Source of the DNA: Polytrichum commune
Taxonomy: Eukaryota; Streptophyta; Polytrichopsida; Polytrichales; Polytrichaceae
NCBI GenBank assembly: GCA_950295325.1
Contig: OX485807.1
Span: 12,925,001-12,985,000, forward strand
Direction of reading: 5' to 3'
Length of the DNA stretch: 60,000 nucleotides
The notes under the pieces are model-generated. The model had not been told where the DNA came from. It made no database searches and worked only from the letters and a program-made list of their open reading frames with translations. Positions 38,956 to 52,100 of the stretch are shown here, piece after piece. The translations under genes were made by a program, and so were the position numbers. Numbering within the stretch: the first letter of the stretch is position 1; each line of letters opens with the position of its first letter.

Positions 38956-40194
38956 ACAAATTTTGAGGTTTATTACCTAATTGCCATTCAAGGCAATGTG
39001 AATAAGGAATTTGCAAACACAACAAAGAAATAAGGTAATATTTTTTGACATATGTAGAGTCAAAAAATATGAGTAAATTTAAAAATTTACTAAGAGGTTG
39101 TATGCGGATGTATGAGATAGTATGTGGGCATATATAAGTTGTATAATGAGGTTGTAGAATGCCGTACATTTGCTTGTTATGTATATCATCTCGTGTGTGT
39201 GTGGGGTTTCGAACCCATGTCGGTCGATTCAAAATTCTTTCGTCCCCTTCTTCCAACCACTAACTCAATTCCATCTATTTCATCCTTACTTATTGTTCGG
39301 ATGTATATTATATACTTATAGAGGAATTATGTTTTTTCAAAGGAACTATGTACTTGCATTTCAACTATGTTTTCACATTTACACTATATTTTTATTTTTC
39401 ATTTTTATATTATGCAAGTATTAACACTTGGATCAAATTGCAGATTTGTTTAGTGATTGCAATCAAATGTTTAAATTTTTATTGGTTTTCATGTAAGAAA
39501 AATACAAATGCATTATCAAATAATACAGGTCTGACAAGAAGGTTAATAAAAAATTTGGATCAAAGAAATAATAAAAATGTAAGTGATTTCAGGAAATAGA
39601 TGAAAGACATGAGAGCAAAGCAAATATGCCACGTAATCATTGCACAAAGATATTATTACATCTATATGTATATTCTATCAAATAATTAGAGTTTCAACAC
39701 CAACAACAGCTAGATCACACAAAAAATAAAATAAAATCTATTAGAACATGTAGTTGGTAATTATGGATTTTTTTTTGCATCACTTCATAAATTTACAAAT
39801 TTTTTGAAGAGCGTGGACAAAAACTTTGTTGCTCTTGTAGATTCTAGTTACTATTCTATTGTATTAGTGTCATTATCATTATTTAAATATGATATTCCAT
39901 ATTGGTTTCGTATTTTGTACTGCTAGATGTTTTTTTGCCAATAAGTTGTACATCACTGGGGCTTCACGGAGAAGGTCATTTGCCTTCTCAATTTTTATCA
40001 ATAAAGAATATATATTTCTACATTATTTACCTCGTTTGCAATTAAAACATCTTCCCTAGCTAGTTTCATTCTTTTCAATTCTATAATTTTAGTTCCCCCT
40101 TCCGCAGTTTACTGTCATTTCATATTCCTCCCTCACTAACTATTTTGGATCATTTTTTTCTCTTGTTTTTTATAATCCATTGCTCTTCAATTTC

Positions 40195-41045
40195 CTCATT
40201 TTTTACAATACATAAATTGTGGAAGACCATTATATATTACTATAATATATGGTATATCCTTTAATATTACATCAAATCACTTCATTATCAACATCCGTCT
40301 GCCCTTTAGAATACCAAATTCTCTTTCTACACACATTATGGTTGAAGATTAGATAAAATTCCAATTTGAATAAGGTTTCCTTTCATATTTAAATGGACAA
40401 TACATCCAAGGGCTCACCGGATTTGTAACGTCTCCTCCAAATTTATACAACTAGAATTTCCTTTTTATACATGTTTGCTTGATCCTTGTAACCTAAAAAA
40501 AAACCCAATCGTAAAGACTTCCTGCCCATCCGAATTCATAATCTCAAAACATACAATCTGGTACGACAATTTCCTATAAAATTGTGGAATGGAATGACTT
40601 CATACAGTAGTAATATTCTCCGCCGACTATCGAATAAAAAACATAAATATATGACTTATTTATTGTCCCTATAATGTAAATTATACCATGCAACTGCTCA
40701 AACCTTGAAGCCAAATTTCCAAATTGCAATTCATTTGTAGTTTGACAAAAAAACTAATTGCAAATCCTTCCGAACATCTTTACAAAATTCCCTCATTATT
40801 TTTGACAATGTGCTAATATGAACTCCATACAAGTCTCCTATGCTTTGCAGTTCATCGCCACTACTTAATCTATGTAATGACATTGCTATCTTCTCTTGCG
40901 ACGGCGTTGTCACCCTAAAACGTATATCATCTTTCTTCAAATACAGACCCAACTTCTCGTACAAAAATCTGAATCTATTGTATTTCACGCGAGTTCAATT
41001 TCTAAACTTTTTCTCTGTCCATTATCCCAACAACAACCAATCTAC
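40195..41045 (-). pseudogene. PIF/Harbinger transposase pseudogene (HARBI1-like, DDE)
   Basis: Read on the minus strand from about 41045. The N-terminal part has YNRFRFLYEKLGLYLKKDD, then RFRVTTPSQEKIAMSLHRLS, then IGDLYGVHISTLSKIMREF: the Harbinger helix-turn-helix region. Past a stop at about 40731 the catalytic domain continues in shifted frames: IIGTINKSYI (the family has IGAIDGSHI, so the first Asp appears as Asn), FGWAGSLYDWVF (second Asp present), GDVTNP..PW, and VEREFGILKGR (catalytic Glu present). There are at least five in-frame stops and frame changes, so it is dead. An open frame at 41101-41352 may be the start of the same gene. The domains belong to established families; the alignment was done by eye. 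Confidence 0.85.
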
Positions 41046-41589
41046 AAATCCGTACATCTGTTCTTGACTCCACATGTTTTTCTCTCTAAGTCCCATACTC
41101 TCATAAACCAAGCTCAAAATTGCAAACTTCTCCCATTCTACTTACAAAAGCAATGTTTGAATGTCCACAACATGCTTTACAAACGGGTACAAAAACATGT
41201 ATAATCCTAAGAGCAAAAGAAAGCTCCTCCTTCTCTCTTTCATTGCAACTACACTTGTTGAAATTCAAGGTGAAACAATTAAAAATCAGAAGTGAAGCCA
41301 AGAGAATGATCAAACTTGATTTTTTTTCTTCAAAACTGCCCTTTTTATGCATATATTAAAACAAAAAATCAGCACTTCCACTTTTTGGTCCATGGTCATT
41401 CCTCTTGGTCCACATTCAGTTTACACCTAGTGAGGGGCCCAAGGCTTTCTAATTTGATTTTTTAAGAAGTCAAACCATGGAAGTTGGACCATGGAAAAAG
41501 ACCATCTTCCATGGTCCGACTTCACGGTCCATGGCCCTAAATACCACAAATGGTGTACCTTAGTGTACGAAGCCGCCCTTGTTTGGGTC

Positions 41590-42065
41590 GCGTGCTTAAA
41601 ACTAAAATAAGATGGATGAAGTTCACCAATTGCCCAAAAGCTGGGGTTGATACATGGAATTTTGGATGAAATTCATCATCACGAAATACCTTAGTGTCGA
41701 AAGCCCTTAATAGTCACTAGGACTCCCTCTGATTCTGGGTCACTCCGGGTATTAAGTCACGTGCCAAACACTAGAATAATATGATTGAAGTTTATCATCT
41801 GCCCGAAAGATAGGGTTGATGGATGAATGTTGGATGGAGTTCATGACCATGACCTTCGAGTTGTGTGTGCCAAATATACAAACCAAAAGGATGAAGGTGG
41901 GGGCGTATGCCAAAACCTGGGGGTGATGGATGGAGTGTGGATGAAGTTCATTGTCATGTCATCCGTGCCGGGATAAAAATAAATTGAATGAAAGTCATCA
42001 TCTGCCCAAAAGCCGGGGGGTGGTGGGTGAAGTCTGGATGAATTTCATTATTGTGATATACCTAC
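41590..42065. repeat. Degenerate tandem array, four units of about 95-170 bp
   Basis: Each unit contains, in order, a GGATGAAGTTCA-like block, TGCCCAAAAGC.GGGG.TGATGGA, and TGGATGAAATTCAT-like plus ATCA/ATGTCAT. Unit starts are near 41598, 41767, 41880 and 41974. A related single unit may lie at 44985-45062. It begins about 50 bp beyond the Harbinger element. Confidence 0.65.
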
Positions 42066-44940
42066 ATACCTTTTAAGGTCGAGGCACCTATAACCAATAA
42101 AATAAGAGAGTTTGCATCTGTTGAGGAGGAGTAATAGTGGGGAATTCTTACTCTTGTGAAGAGAAACAAATTTTAAGTAGAGTGTAATTTCATTAATTAA
42201 AAATAAATAAACATATTTTCCATGAATATGGAAATTGTTACAAATCTTGAAGCGGTAAAGTTAGGGTAACACATAGTTGATCTATATGATTAACCCATAA
42301 TAGCTCATCTAAATGGTCTTAAATGCTTTTCTTTTTTTCTTTTTTTTCCCCCTTGAATAGTCCACTTCTCCTAGGATATGAAACATAGGATAAGGCAGAA
42401 AACCCAAAAATGAGTGAATGACTACTATTGGTGCATTAGACTGGGGATAGGATGATTCTTGTGTGGATCCAAAATGGCTATTTGTAAAAGTGGTGGCCTA
42501 AAAAGGATGCAATGATAAATGGGATTCAATGATTGGCTAGATAGGTGTTGTTCACACCACTTGCGTTTCGTTTTGGGTGCCATTGAGTTAACCTTTTCTG
42601 TGTGCATTCATATGCATAGTAGGATATTTTGATGCTTAGATTAGGAAGACTCTAGTGTATAAATGGGGGGGGGGGGGTTTGACCTACTTGCCTATTTGGG
42701 AAAATTTAACTAAATTTTTTACAAGGAATAAATTTACGAAACAACTTGTGTGCCTCATCATGTCCTCTACTCCATCCTTGAAAAAACATTACACAAATTT
42801 CAAGCCACTATTTCTAGTGGAATCAACTGAATTTCACCATTTTTTGTATATCTATCTTAGTATGAGATGTCGTTGCTATCCCCATAATTTCTAGAGGGGA
42901 TCATATGAATATACTGTTCCTATCCGAGTGAAGATTCTCGTGCTCATGAAGTGGTCATATAGATCTGCTCAATTATCATGGTGACTGTTGAGCATAAAAT
43001 GGTTAATTGTTTTATGAGCATGTAGTCCAATCTCTTTTGAAAACATGTCTTTTTGATACATATTATAATTGGAGCCACGTCTAATCACACACACTCTTAC
43101 CTTATTTACGACACTCAATCATACAACACCTCGACTATTGGTTGTATTTCATGTCCACCAAGCTTCCTCGTGTTAATTTACGTCCATAGTGTGACTACGA
43201 CCCTCGTAGTACAATTTTTTTTAAGGTTCGTTTTGTCATATACATAAGTAATTAATGTGTATAAATCGTGGGACTCACACGTATTTCAAGGTGACTTCAC
43301 ATGTGATTAATGCTTTAGAACGTGGAGGGAAACCTTTGGGAACACTGCAAGCATTTGGGAACCGGTAAGCATATCATTTTAATACAAAATGTTCTTACAT
43401 ACTTTTGAAATCTTCAGTAAGTATATAAAATGACATTTTACTTTGAATCTCTTGAAAATCCTCAAAAATACGACATTTTGAGGTCAAAATGTCATATTAC
43501 CAAGAATAAGAAGAATATGGCATTTGATAATACATGTCTTATGCCCCCCCTTCCCACTTGGCTTTCGCTGAGCCTAAAAGTTGGTTCTAAAAACATGGCC
43601 TTCACACCATCAACACTATCTAGTCCCGAGCCTAGTTGGCAAATGATGTGGCATGGCTTAAAGTGGAGGTTTTAAGGCTCAGGCATCGACCCTCCCATTG
43701 CCACCTAGACACGAGGCAAGAATGTAGGACCTTTAAAAGTGTCGCCTCCCGTCCTTGTGATTGGTTGCTTTTAGTCTTGGCTGTGAGGGCACGAGGAGCT
43801 TCATTAACAAGAACTGATGGTAAGATAGATGAGTAGTAAGGCTTTTGGGGATGGGACAAAAACTACCCAACATTCATCGCAGGGTAGATGAAACAATGAA
43901 CATGTGTGAGAACTACTTGACTAAAACCCACTCGACAATCTCCGGAGCAAGTTCTTGTAGGTACATTGGGATAGCCGGATGCCTCTGCTATAACCAGGAG
44001 AGCTTTAGGAAAGACTTTGGTTATTTGGTAAGGTCAGGTGGGAAGGGGACATTATTAACCCCTAAGTGCCCGAGCAACCATATATGGTTGACCAAAAATT
44101 TCGGCTTGTTTGTGTGTGGGCAGATAAATTCCTTTGACCGCGTAAATTTTTTTGGCGGGTAGTATGGAAGGGCAACTTTTGGATTGAGGCATTTTTGACC
44201 AAAAAGAGTAAATATTCGATTTTAGAGAGGGTCGCAAAGGCATATATGTCCGTGATGTAGGGAATGGGTGGAGAAAGTGCTTTACTATTTTCTCAATGTT
44301 TCAGCTAATTGGACTATTGTACTTGTTTTTGACATCCAAAGAGTTCTCATTATTCATTTCTTTTGAAAAGTGTCGTAGTGGAAAGAGTAAAAAAATTCCA
44401 TATTCTTGACCGTTGAATATTAGTATTCACAATTACCAATGTGAAGTAATTTGCAATATCAAATCGTCAAGTGTTAAAATAAAGAAAATGCATTTCAAGA
44501 ATTGCAAGGAGGATTGCGAAATAATTGGGATAGCTCTATATGCATACATAGGGTCTTTGGAATCACATTTTCGTATTCTTTCACATGTTGGAGTTGTTCG
44601 TGTCACCTCAAACTCCTAAAAACACTTATGAGCAAATCATACCAACATTGTGGGGAGGGGCGGCATACAAAAAAAAGAATGTATACATTTCTCTTGTTTG
44701 AATCGCACAACTCTTATGCAATCTCGGTCTCAAAATTGGTATGCATACTATTAAACAAGTTCTTTAAACATCTATACGGTTAGATTTTGGATAAAAGACA
44801 AATTCCTCCATTGGGGATTGTATTAAAGCCATGCACATATTTCTTAAGAAAAGTGCATTCCGAAAGGCTTGGGCACTAATTAGGGGTTAAAGGAGGAGAA
44901 CATGTACCACTCAAATGTAGGTTTAGGGTTTAAGATAAGT
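42066..44940. other. Intergenic stretch with a poly-G run and old repeats
   Basis: A run of 14 G lies at 42665-42678. The segment 42990-43110 repeats part of methyltransferase intron 2. The segment 43630-43675 (GAGCCTAGTTGGCAAATGATGTGGCATGG) resembles 57365-57395. Short open frames show no domain. Confidence 0.45.
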
Positions 44941-44984
44941 CACCGAATTGAGCATGTCTACCCTCCAACTGGATGTGGTCCACC

Positions 44985-45399
44985 ACCATCTTCCCACAAG
45001 CTGGGGTCGGAAGCGATGGATGGATGATATTCATCACCATGGGAGCGGATGAAGTGCATCGTCGTCGTCGTCGTCTTCGTTGGCCGAGTGATGACGATGC
45101 AGCCATACAACCTGAGGCTGATGCGATTGAAGTAGTCGCGGCGGGGGCGGAGCCTGCCCTCGAATTCGGGCCTGCCTTTTGCATTCAACCTACCCAAAGT
45201 GCAAGTTTCTGGTGGTCATGGGAATCGGGCCGTCCACATACGGACATAGAAAAAGCCTAAAGCATCAGGGCACTTGCGACTCGTCGATGAATTGCCCGGC
45301 CTTCCTTCAATCACCTTCAATCACCTTCCCTTCCATTCCATTCAGGGAGGAAGATTTGTCTCTTCTGCGATCCAAGGTGGTGGTCGGACTAGTCGCCGC

Positions 45400-45439
<40 letters not shown>

Positions 45440-46171
45440 GCCGCCTACGCGAACCACCGATCATCGGTTTCGAGGTTCTGGGGTCCCGGGTTTTTTTTAG
45501 CTCGTACCCGGATGATTAGACAAGTTTGCGTACTTTGGCACCCACTGTTGGTGGATTTGCATCGACTTGCACCGAATTGCACGACTCTGAGTTGTGAAGT
45601 AATAGTCGGAATTCAGATTTTGAGTATAAGTCTGTAGCTGGTCGACTTCCTTTTCTTTTGTGACTTCTTTGCTAATTTTGCGAGTGGAGCAATCTTTAGC
45701 CCTCGCAGGAAGGTAGGGAGGTCTAGAGCCTGCAGAGAGGATCACAGAGACAGGCAGGCAGGGAGGTAGGCAGAGACGCCGGGGGAGAAGTAAGAAGAAT
45801 GTGAGGAATGGTTATTACTCAAGCGCTTGGAGAGCATTAAATATCGAACGGTGTGTGTGATTGAATGGCACCGCCTGGTTGAACTCCCTGCCAAGGTTTC
45901 ATGAATTTCATACATACATGATTATGTAATCCCATGTCTATGGTTATATATGTACGAGCTGGATTGTTTTTCTTGCCGGATGAGCTTCAATTGAACTGGA
46001 TGAGTACAATTGGTTCCCGTTTGGTTTCGGGGATGATGGGACCTCACCTGTTCCGGAGTGGAGTCTGGGGGTTAGAGATTATCCACACTAGGAGGTAGAG
46101 ATTATTTTTCTTATGATTGTGCAGGTGAGGTGGCAGAGGCAGAGGTGTTTGGAAGTGGTGACTGATCAGTT
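44985..46171 (+). promoter_or_regulatory. Probable promoter and leader of the MLO gene
   Basis: The base composition is less AT-rich than the DNA upstream, as expected near a promoter. A (TTG)14 microsatellite lies at 45399-45440. A good acceptor-like site (T-rich tract, then TTGTGCAG) ends at 46124, so 46125-46171 could be the end of a spliced leader carrying the ATG. The GC-rich block 45050-45260 is open on both strands, but I recognise no protein in it. Confidence 0.4.
45399..45440. repeat. (TTG)14 microsatellite upstream of MLO
   Basis: Fourteen uninterrupted TGT/TTG triplets. In one frame this reads as a run of valine or cysteine codons, which creates a misleading open frame. Confidence 0.95.
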
Positions 46172-49100
46172 ATGGCGGAGGCACAGAAATCGTTGGAGCA
46201 GACGCCCACATGGGCGGTGTTTTTGGTGGCCACGGTGTTTGTGGTGGCGTCGCTTGTGGTGGAACGGGGAATTAAATATCTTGGCAAAGTGAGATGGATT
46301 TCTATTTCTTGCCCTCAATTCCATCTCCAGCTCTTTGTTGACATCCAATTACTAGGCTATCGACCGTTCGTGTGAAGTCGATGAAATCCGTGCGTGCACT
46401 TGATCTGAGGGGTTTGGACCGGTTTTCCTAGTTCACATGTTCCACTCGAGTATCAATCAACGAGTTGCTGAATGCACTTCCGAGAGCTTGACAACTGCGA
46501 AAGAAACAAATTAGTCAGAGATGTAGATTGCGCGTGTACATTAAGTTTTTCTAGCACACATGATGCCCTTGGAGTACCGACAAGTTGCTTGAACACCGAG
46601 GGCTTTAAGACTTCGGAAGAAATAAGACTTATAACATGGAGATCATCCTCCATTTGTTACCGTAGACTGTTCAATGCAGGAACCTCATCTGGTTTGAGGG
46701 GTTTGTTAATCGAGTAACTTTCCACACACTTGAGAGTTCTTGCCCTTTTAGAGATTGTTGCTGAGATCTTTTGTCGCTTTCCTTCTGAATCAACCCTGAA
46801 GGATCCCTGGAACAGACCAGTAAGCAAATAGATTGGAGTGACAAAGTTTTCTACGTACCCCAAGCTTAATGCCCCTCTTGATGTTGGATTTGTGCAGCGT
46901 CTGAAGAAGAGTGATCAAAAGGAGTTGTTGCACACTTTGGAAGTCATCAAGGATGGTACACCACTTTTCTAAAACTCCGCCACTCTAAATCTTCACCTTG
47001 CAGTTGAACAAGTCTCTTTTGAACGTGACAGACAGAGGTTTTGGAAAATCAATCAACCATTCAATCAAACAGTAAAATCTTCCAGGGGTAGCTTCTAAAA
47101 CGTTGAAAGAGGTTTCTTTGGCAATTACAGTTCACTGGCATGGAGTTTTTTGAAGGTGGAAGACTCTGATCAGATGTTGTGGTTATCCAGAATTGATGCT
47201 GCTGGGGTTCATCTCTCTTTCGTTAACTGTATTCCAGCAAAGAATAGCCTCCCTTTGCATGCCGGCGAGGCTGAGGAACTTCATGCTCCCCTGCAAATAC
47301 ATTCCACCAGCTGAGACTTCTCCAACAGGATCTCCAGCAGCTAGGCGGCTCTTATCTTCAACAACTACTGTTACTTGTCCTACGGTAATACTTCTTTCTG
47401 GAGAATCCTCATCAATTTCACATCTCAAGCATTACACAAAAGTTTATGTATGCAGTGCTTAATTTCTGACTTGAAAGTATGTACCAGTGTGTGTGAGGAT
47501 TTATTGTCACTTGTCCAGACAGAGGTATGCTTCTAGAGAATCCGCTTCAATCTCACATGATGTCAAGTGATGCCCCATTTGACCTGAAATGCATTTTCTT
47601 TTCATAACCATAGCCCACCAAATCTGTTCACTTGAAAGTATATATCAGTGTGTGTGGGGCTCCACTGTCACTTGTCTTGTGGTATACCCTTACTTTCAGA
47701 GAATCCTCGTCCGTTTTGCATCCCATGTGTCCCACGTTTGAGCTAAAATGCCTTTCGTGTTCATAAGCATAAATTTCACCTAAGACTTTCTCACTTGAAT
47801 GAAATCAGAGTGTGTGGGAGGATTCTTGGCTCTTTTGATGAGCAAGTGAAAATTTGGCTGGGTTACAGGGGAAAGTCCAGGTGATATCACAAGAAGGTCT
47901 TCACCAGCTCCACATTTTCATTTTTGTGATGGCTGTGGTCCATGTGCTGTACAGCGCTATAACTGTGCTCGTTGGCTTGTGGGAGGTAATCCTTAAGCCC
48001 ATACTTACATATATTATAAATAAAAGTATATTCCGTTCTGACTGCTGCAAAAATATCTAAATTGTTAAGTGTGGAGCTTGAAGAAGTATGACTTTATTAT
48101 GTTTCTCCACTATGGATGTTACTGTGACTGCCATTTGGTGGAATGAGTAAATTTTATTCACCTACATCAAAGTGCACTGCGAGCAGGTGCACACCTGGAA
48201 GAAATGGGAAAGAGAAGCAGGATCAGATGTCAATAATTGCGTGGATCAAGGTATGTGGGTGGCCAACTTACACCAATTTTCAGTGAGGGCCAGGTTGTAT
48301 TAGTGCACAGCAACACCTTCGGCTGCCATCAATGGAAACCCCTTATAGTTTTAGCTAGAACATGCTCTGTAACTCCCTCCTCCTGTTGAGGTGTCACCAA
48401 CAATGACTACTTAAATATGTCTGAGCTTGCGTTTTTGTTTTGCTCAATATGAATGCCCTTGCAGTACTCTTAAAGCATGCTTATTAGGAAAGGTAGTCAG
48501 AAACCAACATCAATTCTGTTTACACATTCTAATTGGAAGCAGACACTAAGGGTGAATAAGGACAACCTGCCCAAATGTAGAGGGAGTCTGGTGGGGTAGG
48601 GTTCAAATGTGCCAACTAGCTACTCCCATCTTCTCAAATCCAGGCCCACCTACCAACCTTGTCCTCCCGGTTACCAAGGATGGAGTTCTAGACCATCATC
48701 GGTTCTCTTGAGTCTTCAACTAGTCTTTAATTCTTCGGTGACTGGCACGTGTAGGTAAACCTTCTAGTGCAACCTGGGGATTAACTTTCATTTCGAAAGT
48801 AAGTTTTGGTGCTAAAACATCAAAGTTAGATTCATGCTTTTACACAGAAGCAACTTCAGATGAATAAGTGCACGTGTGAGCTGTGAATCCTACAATGTGA
48901 GCTGCTGCACAGGAGAGCGCATGCATTGCCAGGATGAGTGTACAAAGGCTTCATTTTATAGAGAAAGAGGCACTCAATGTGTTGAAGAATGAGAAAAGGA
49001 AAGAGGGGCAGCATTAGAAAGAGCCCGGGCAGCTTGGATGCGAGGCCCTCCAGTGCTCCCTGCGGCTCTGACACCCTGGCCCAGAGGCTCGTTGGGGGGG

Positions 49101-52100
49101 TGTTTAGTGTCTTGCTAATTGAAAAAGGAGAGGATCTATGATAATCTGACCCAACATTAGGGTTATGGGTGAAGTCCCTAAAAGAGGGACCAAAGCGTGT
49201 GTTTGATCCTTTTCTGAGGGAAATTTCTATCAAGAGCTCGTTAGCTTGTCGTGTGTCGGAATCTATTTTGAAAGTTGGGTGAAATTTCTTGGATCTCTTC
49301 TTTTCATTCCCAAAACTTTGAAAGAGCTTTGGGATCTAAAATAGGGTTTACCCATGGGACTTGTCACCCTGGATCTCATATAGGTCTATGTAAGGCTAGC
49401 TTGGCCCATCCATCCTAGTATGACAAGCTAGAAATCCGGTGTTTTAATAACGTGACATCACTCTTTGAGCATGGTACTTTAAGCCTCAAGAAAACTTGGG
49501 TAACTTTATGCATAAGCTCTCTAACTCACATTTTAGCCACCTCACCGGGAGTTTGATGCCAAGACTTCATGCATAACTCTATTGTTTGCGGGTTTTACTT
49601 TTATTGTGGTGCAGCCCTCAATCCAAAGACAAAAGGGAATGGTAGGTTTGTCCCACATCGACTACGGTACGGTTGGCTGCAAACCTCAAGAACTGGTCTC
49701 AACCTTGATAGTTGGGTTGTAAGTCTCCATGATCCACAAATTGTTTCCCACTCTCCTCGTCTTGGCAAATTTGCTTTGTTGATACCAATGAATGCTAGAG
49801 AAGTTCACAATAGGGAAGGGTGAGAGCATCAAATGTGTTGGATTTATTCCACAACAAGTATGTATATGAACTAGGTATCAGATGCGAGGAGCCTTGCCAT
49901 GGGTTAGAAGGCGGTAGCAGCAAGGTAGGTATGGGGTGCCTACTACAGTCCATGGCAAGGCAACACATGTTCAATAAGAAATGTAATGGTCAGGTCATGA
50001 CATGGTCATCAATTATGGGTGATATGTGCTTCCTTGTATCCAATCAAGAATAAACATGTCACCAAAACCACTTCAATTCACCACTACATGAAAATTAGTC
50101 TATGGATGCTCCTTCTCTTCTTCATGCTAAAGGCTACCAAGCTACAATAGTGGCGAGGTGGATATTGGGTGCTTGTTACAACCAATGGCAGGACAACGCG
50201 TGTCTTAGTGGTCATGCCATCACCACCTTAGTCCACCCAACTATGGTGGGGGGTCCTTGGACCTTGTTGTATGGGTACCTCAAAGCCCTTTGGGGGGATA
50301 CCATGTCCGGTATCTTCAAGGCACTAGTGGCTAGCTAGGAACTAGTATAGTGTGTCACTATAATGTCCATCCTCGAAAGGGGAGAGTAGTATTGTCCCAA
50401 TGTCCCCTTGTCCGGTGGGCATCGGGTCATTGGCATTACGAACGGACACTTTATTCACGCCGGCCCCTTAAAAAAGGGACCGGAGTTTCTATCTATCTGG
50501 TCATGCCATGACATGACCATTACTTGTGGGTAATAATGTGCCTTTGTATCAACTCAATGACTATCAAAATTCTGAGGAATTTGAAAATGACTGTGTGTGC
50601 AGTATAGCTTCGTCAGGCAATTCGGAAGGCCTATATATAAAGAGGACTACTTGTGCCTGCGGTTGGGCTTCATTGAAGTAAGTGTGTCAAGTAATGATAG
50701 AATTTATGAGCTACTACTGAGTATCCCTTGGAAGCTGCTAGTCATTTGAGCTATGAGTTTTTGTGGACTTTGAATACACTGATTTTTATTATTCTTAAAG
50801 GGTAGATTTGAATAGAAATATGCCAGAAATAAAACAATAAGTTAATGTGCGTCATTCATAGAGCTTTCACAGATTGGATTTGGTGGATGACACTTATACT
50901 GTTGCACGTGTCTTGGGCTGTAGCATCACAAGATAGGTGCACAATACGACTTCCATAGCTACATTCGGCGTTGCATGGAGAAAGACTTCAGACATGTTGT
51001 CGGAATCAGGTCTCGAAGGCTTAGCTCACTGAATTGCTGTGCTTTAGTCTTGCTAGGTTAATATGAAAGTTTCCCTGTTTGGTGTTCCTTTGATTTGACA
51101 TGGCTAGCTGACTTTTTCCTACTCCAAATTGTTGTGTGCAGCTCGTATTTATGGGCATTCGTCTGCCTTTTTCTACTAGTGGATATTTACGGTAAAAAGC
51201 CGTGCTTTTCTATCACAAGTCTAATGAGTATTCAGATGAAAGCACTTCATAACGCTTATTTGGGTTTATTTTATTTTTAAAATCCACCTTTGAATATGAA
51301 TGTGTCATGTCAAAATGATTGAAATAGCATGAGCTTGCATTCATTTGTGGTTTCTAGGTCAAGGTTCGATTTTCTGGTAATTCATTGTCACGACTCAAAG
51401 ATTTTGCATGTTTTTATATTCTAGTTTTAAACAATCATTATTGAGTCAATGCTACGGGTACTTCACTCTACATACTCTTCTGCCTCCACATTCTGTGTTT
51501 GGGCTATTCCTTGTATTTGTTTCCAACTAGAAAAGAAGCTCAAATTTGATGCCTATCCCCAATTCAATCTAATTTCCTCAGTTGCATGTAAGTTGACCCT
51601 TTGCCTGCTCATCCATCCATATCGACACCAATGTCGAATCTCCCATGTTTGCGGCTGCCTAATTTCTTGTTGTGTGCCGTTTGTTGGATTTCAAAAATGT
51701 TGTGTAATGGAATGCTCTTCTAAACTGGAAAGGTTCTACAATTACTCCTAATATTTGGCTCTTGGTTGGTGTGGATGCATGCAGGATGGTACACTTACTT
51801 CTGGCTAGCTTTTGTTCCTACAGTGGTGAGATTCTACACCTCCTAAAATTGCAATGTTCTAAAAATGTCAAGTTTTTCTTGTCCATCGTGTTGGTGCATT
51901 ACTCGAATGCATTATTAATGGAAACATATAGATATATGGAAAATCCTAAATCCTAAACCCTCTTTTGCCTCTATATGTGACTATGAGCTACGGAAGTGGG
52001 GAGGTAGGTATTGGGTAACTGCAATCAATGGCATGATGACATGTGTCCATCGAACTTGAGGTGTTTTTAAACTCAATTTTCCAAATGTGAATGATATGTA

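Larger units (their letters stand above)
37969..41540. mobile_element. PIF/Harbinger DNA transposon, about 3.57 kb, degraded
   Basis: The left end starts GGGCCGGTTTACACC at 37972, the same as the MITE at 59303. The preferred right end is GGTCCATGGCCC at 41537. With these ends TAA is duplicated exactly at 37969-37971 and 41538-41540, the 3-bp target site of this superfamily. An alternative right end at 41578 (GAAGCCGCCC) lacks a matching duplication. Inside are a dead transposase on the minus strand and a broken second reading frame on the plus strand, facing each other, which is the usual two-gene content of the superfamily. Confidence 0.8.

Noticed and set aside
42665-42678. Poly-G run as a G-quadruplex element
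   Set aside because: A single uninterrupted G run with no defined tract and loop pattern; more likely a simple repeat or sequencing-prone site.
44930-45260. GC-rich block open on both strands upstream of MLO
   Set aside because: The open frames come from base composition (CGT repeats) and no recognisable protein appears; treated as upstream region.
45179-45637. 152-codon plus-strand frame with a valine run
   Set aside because: The run is the (TTG)14 microsatellite read in one frame; no domain on either side.
48856-49233. 125-codon minus-strand frame in MLO intron
   Set aside because: No family resemblance, within an intron, and overlapping the candidate exon on the other strand.
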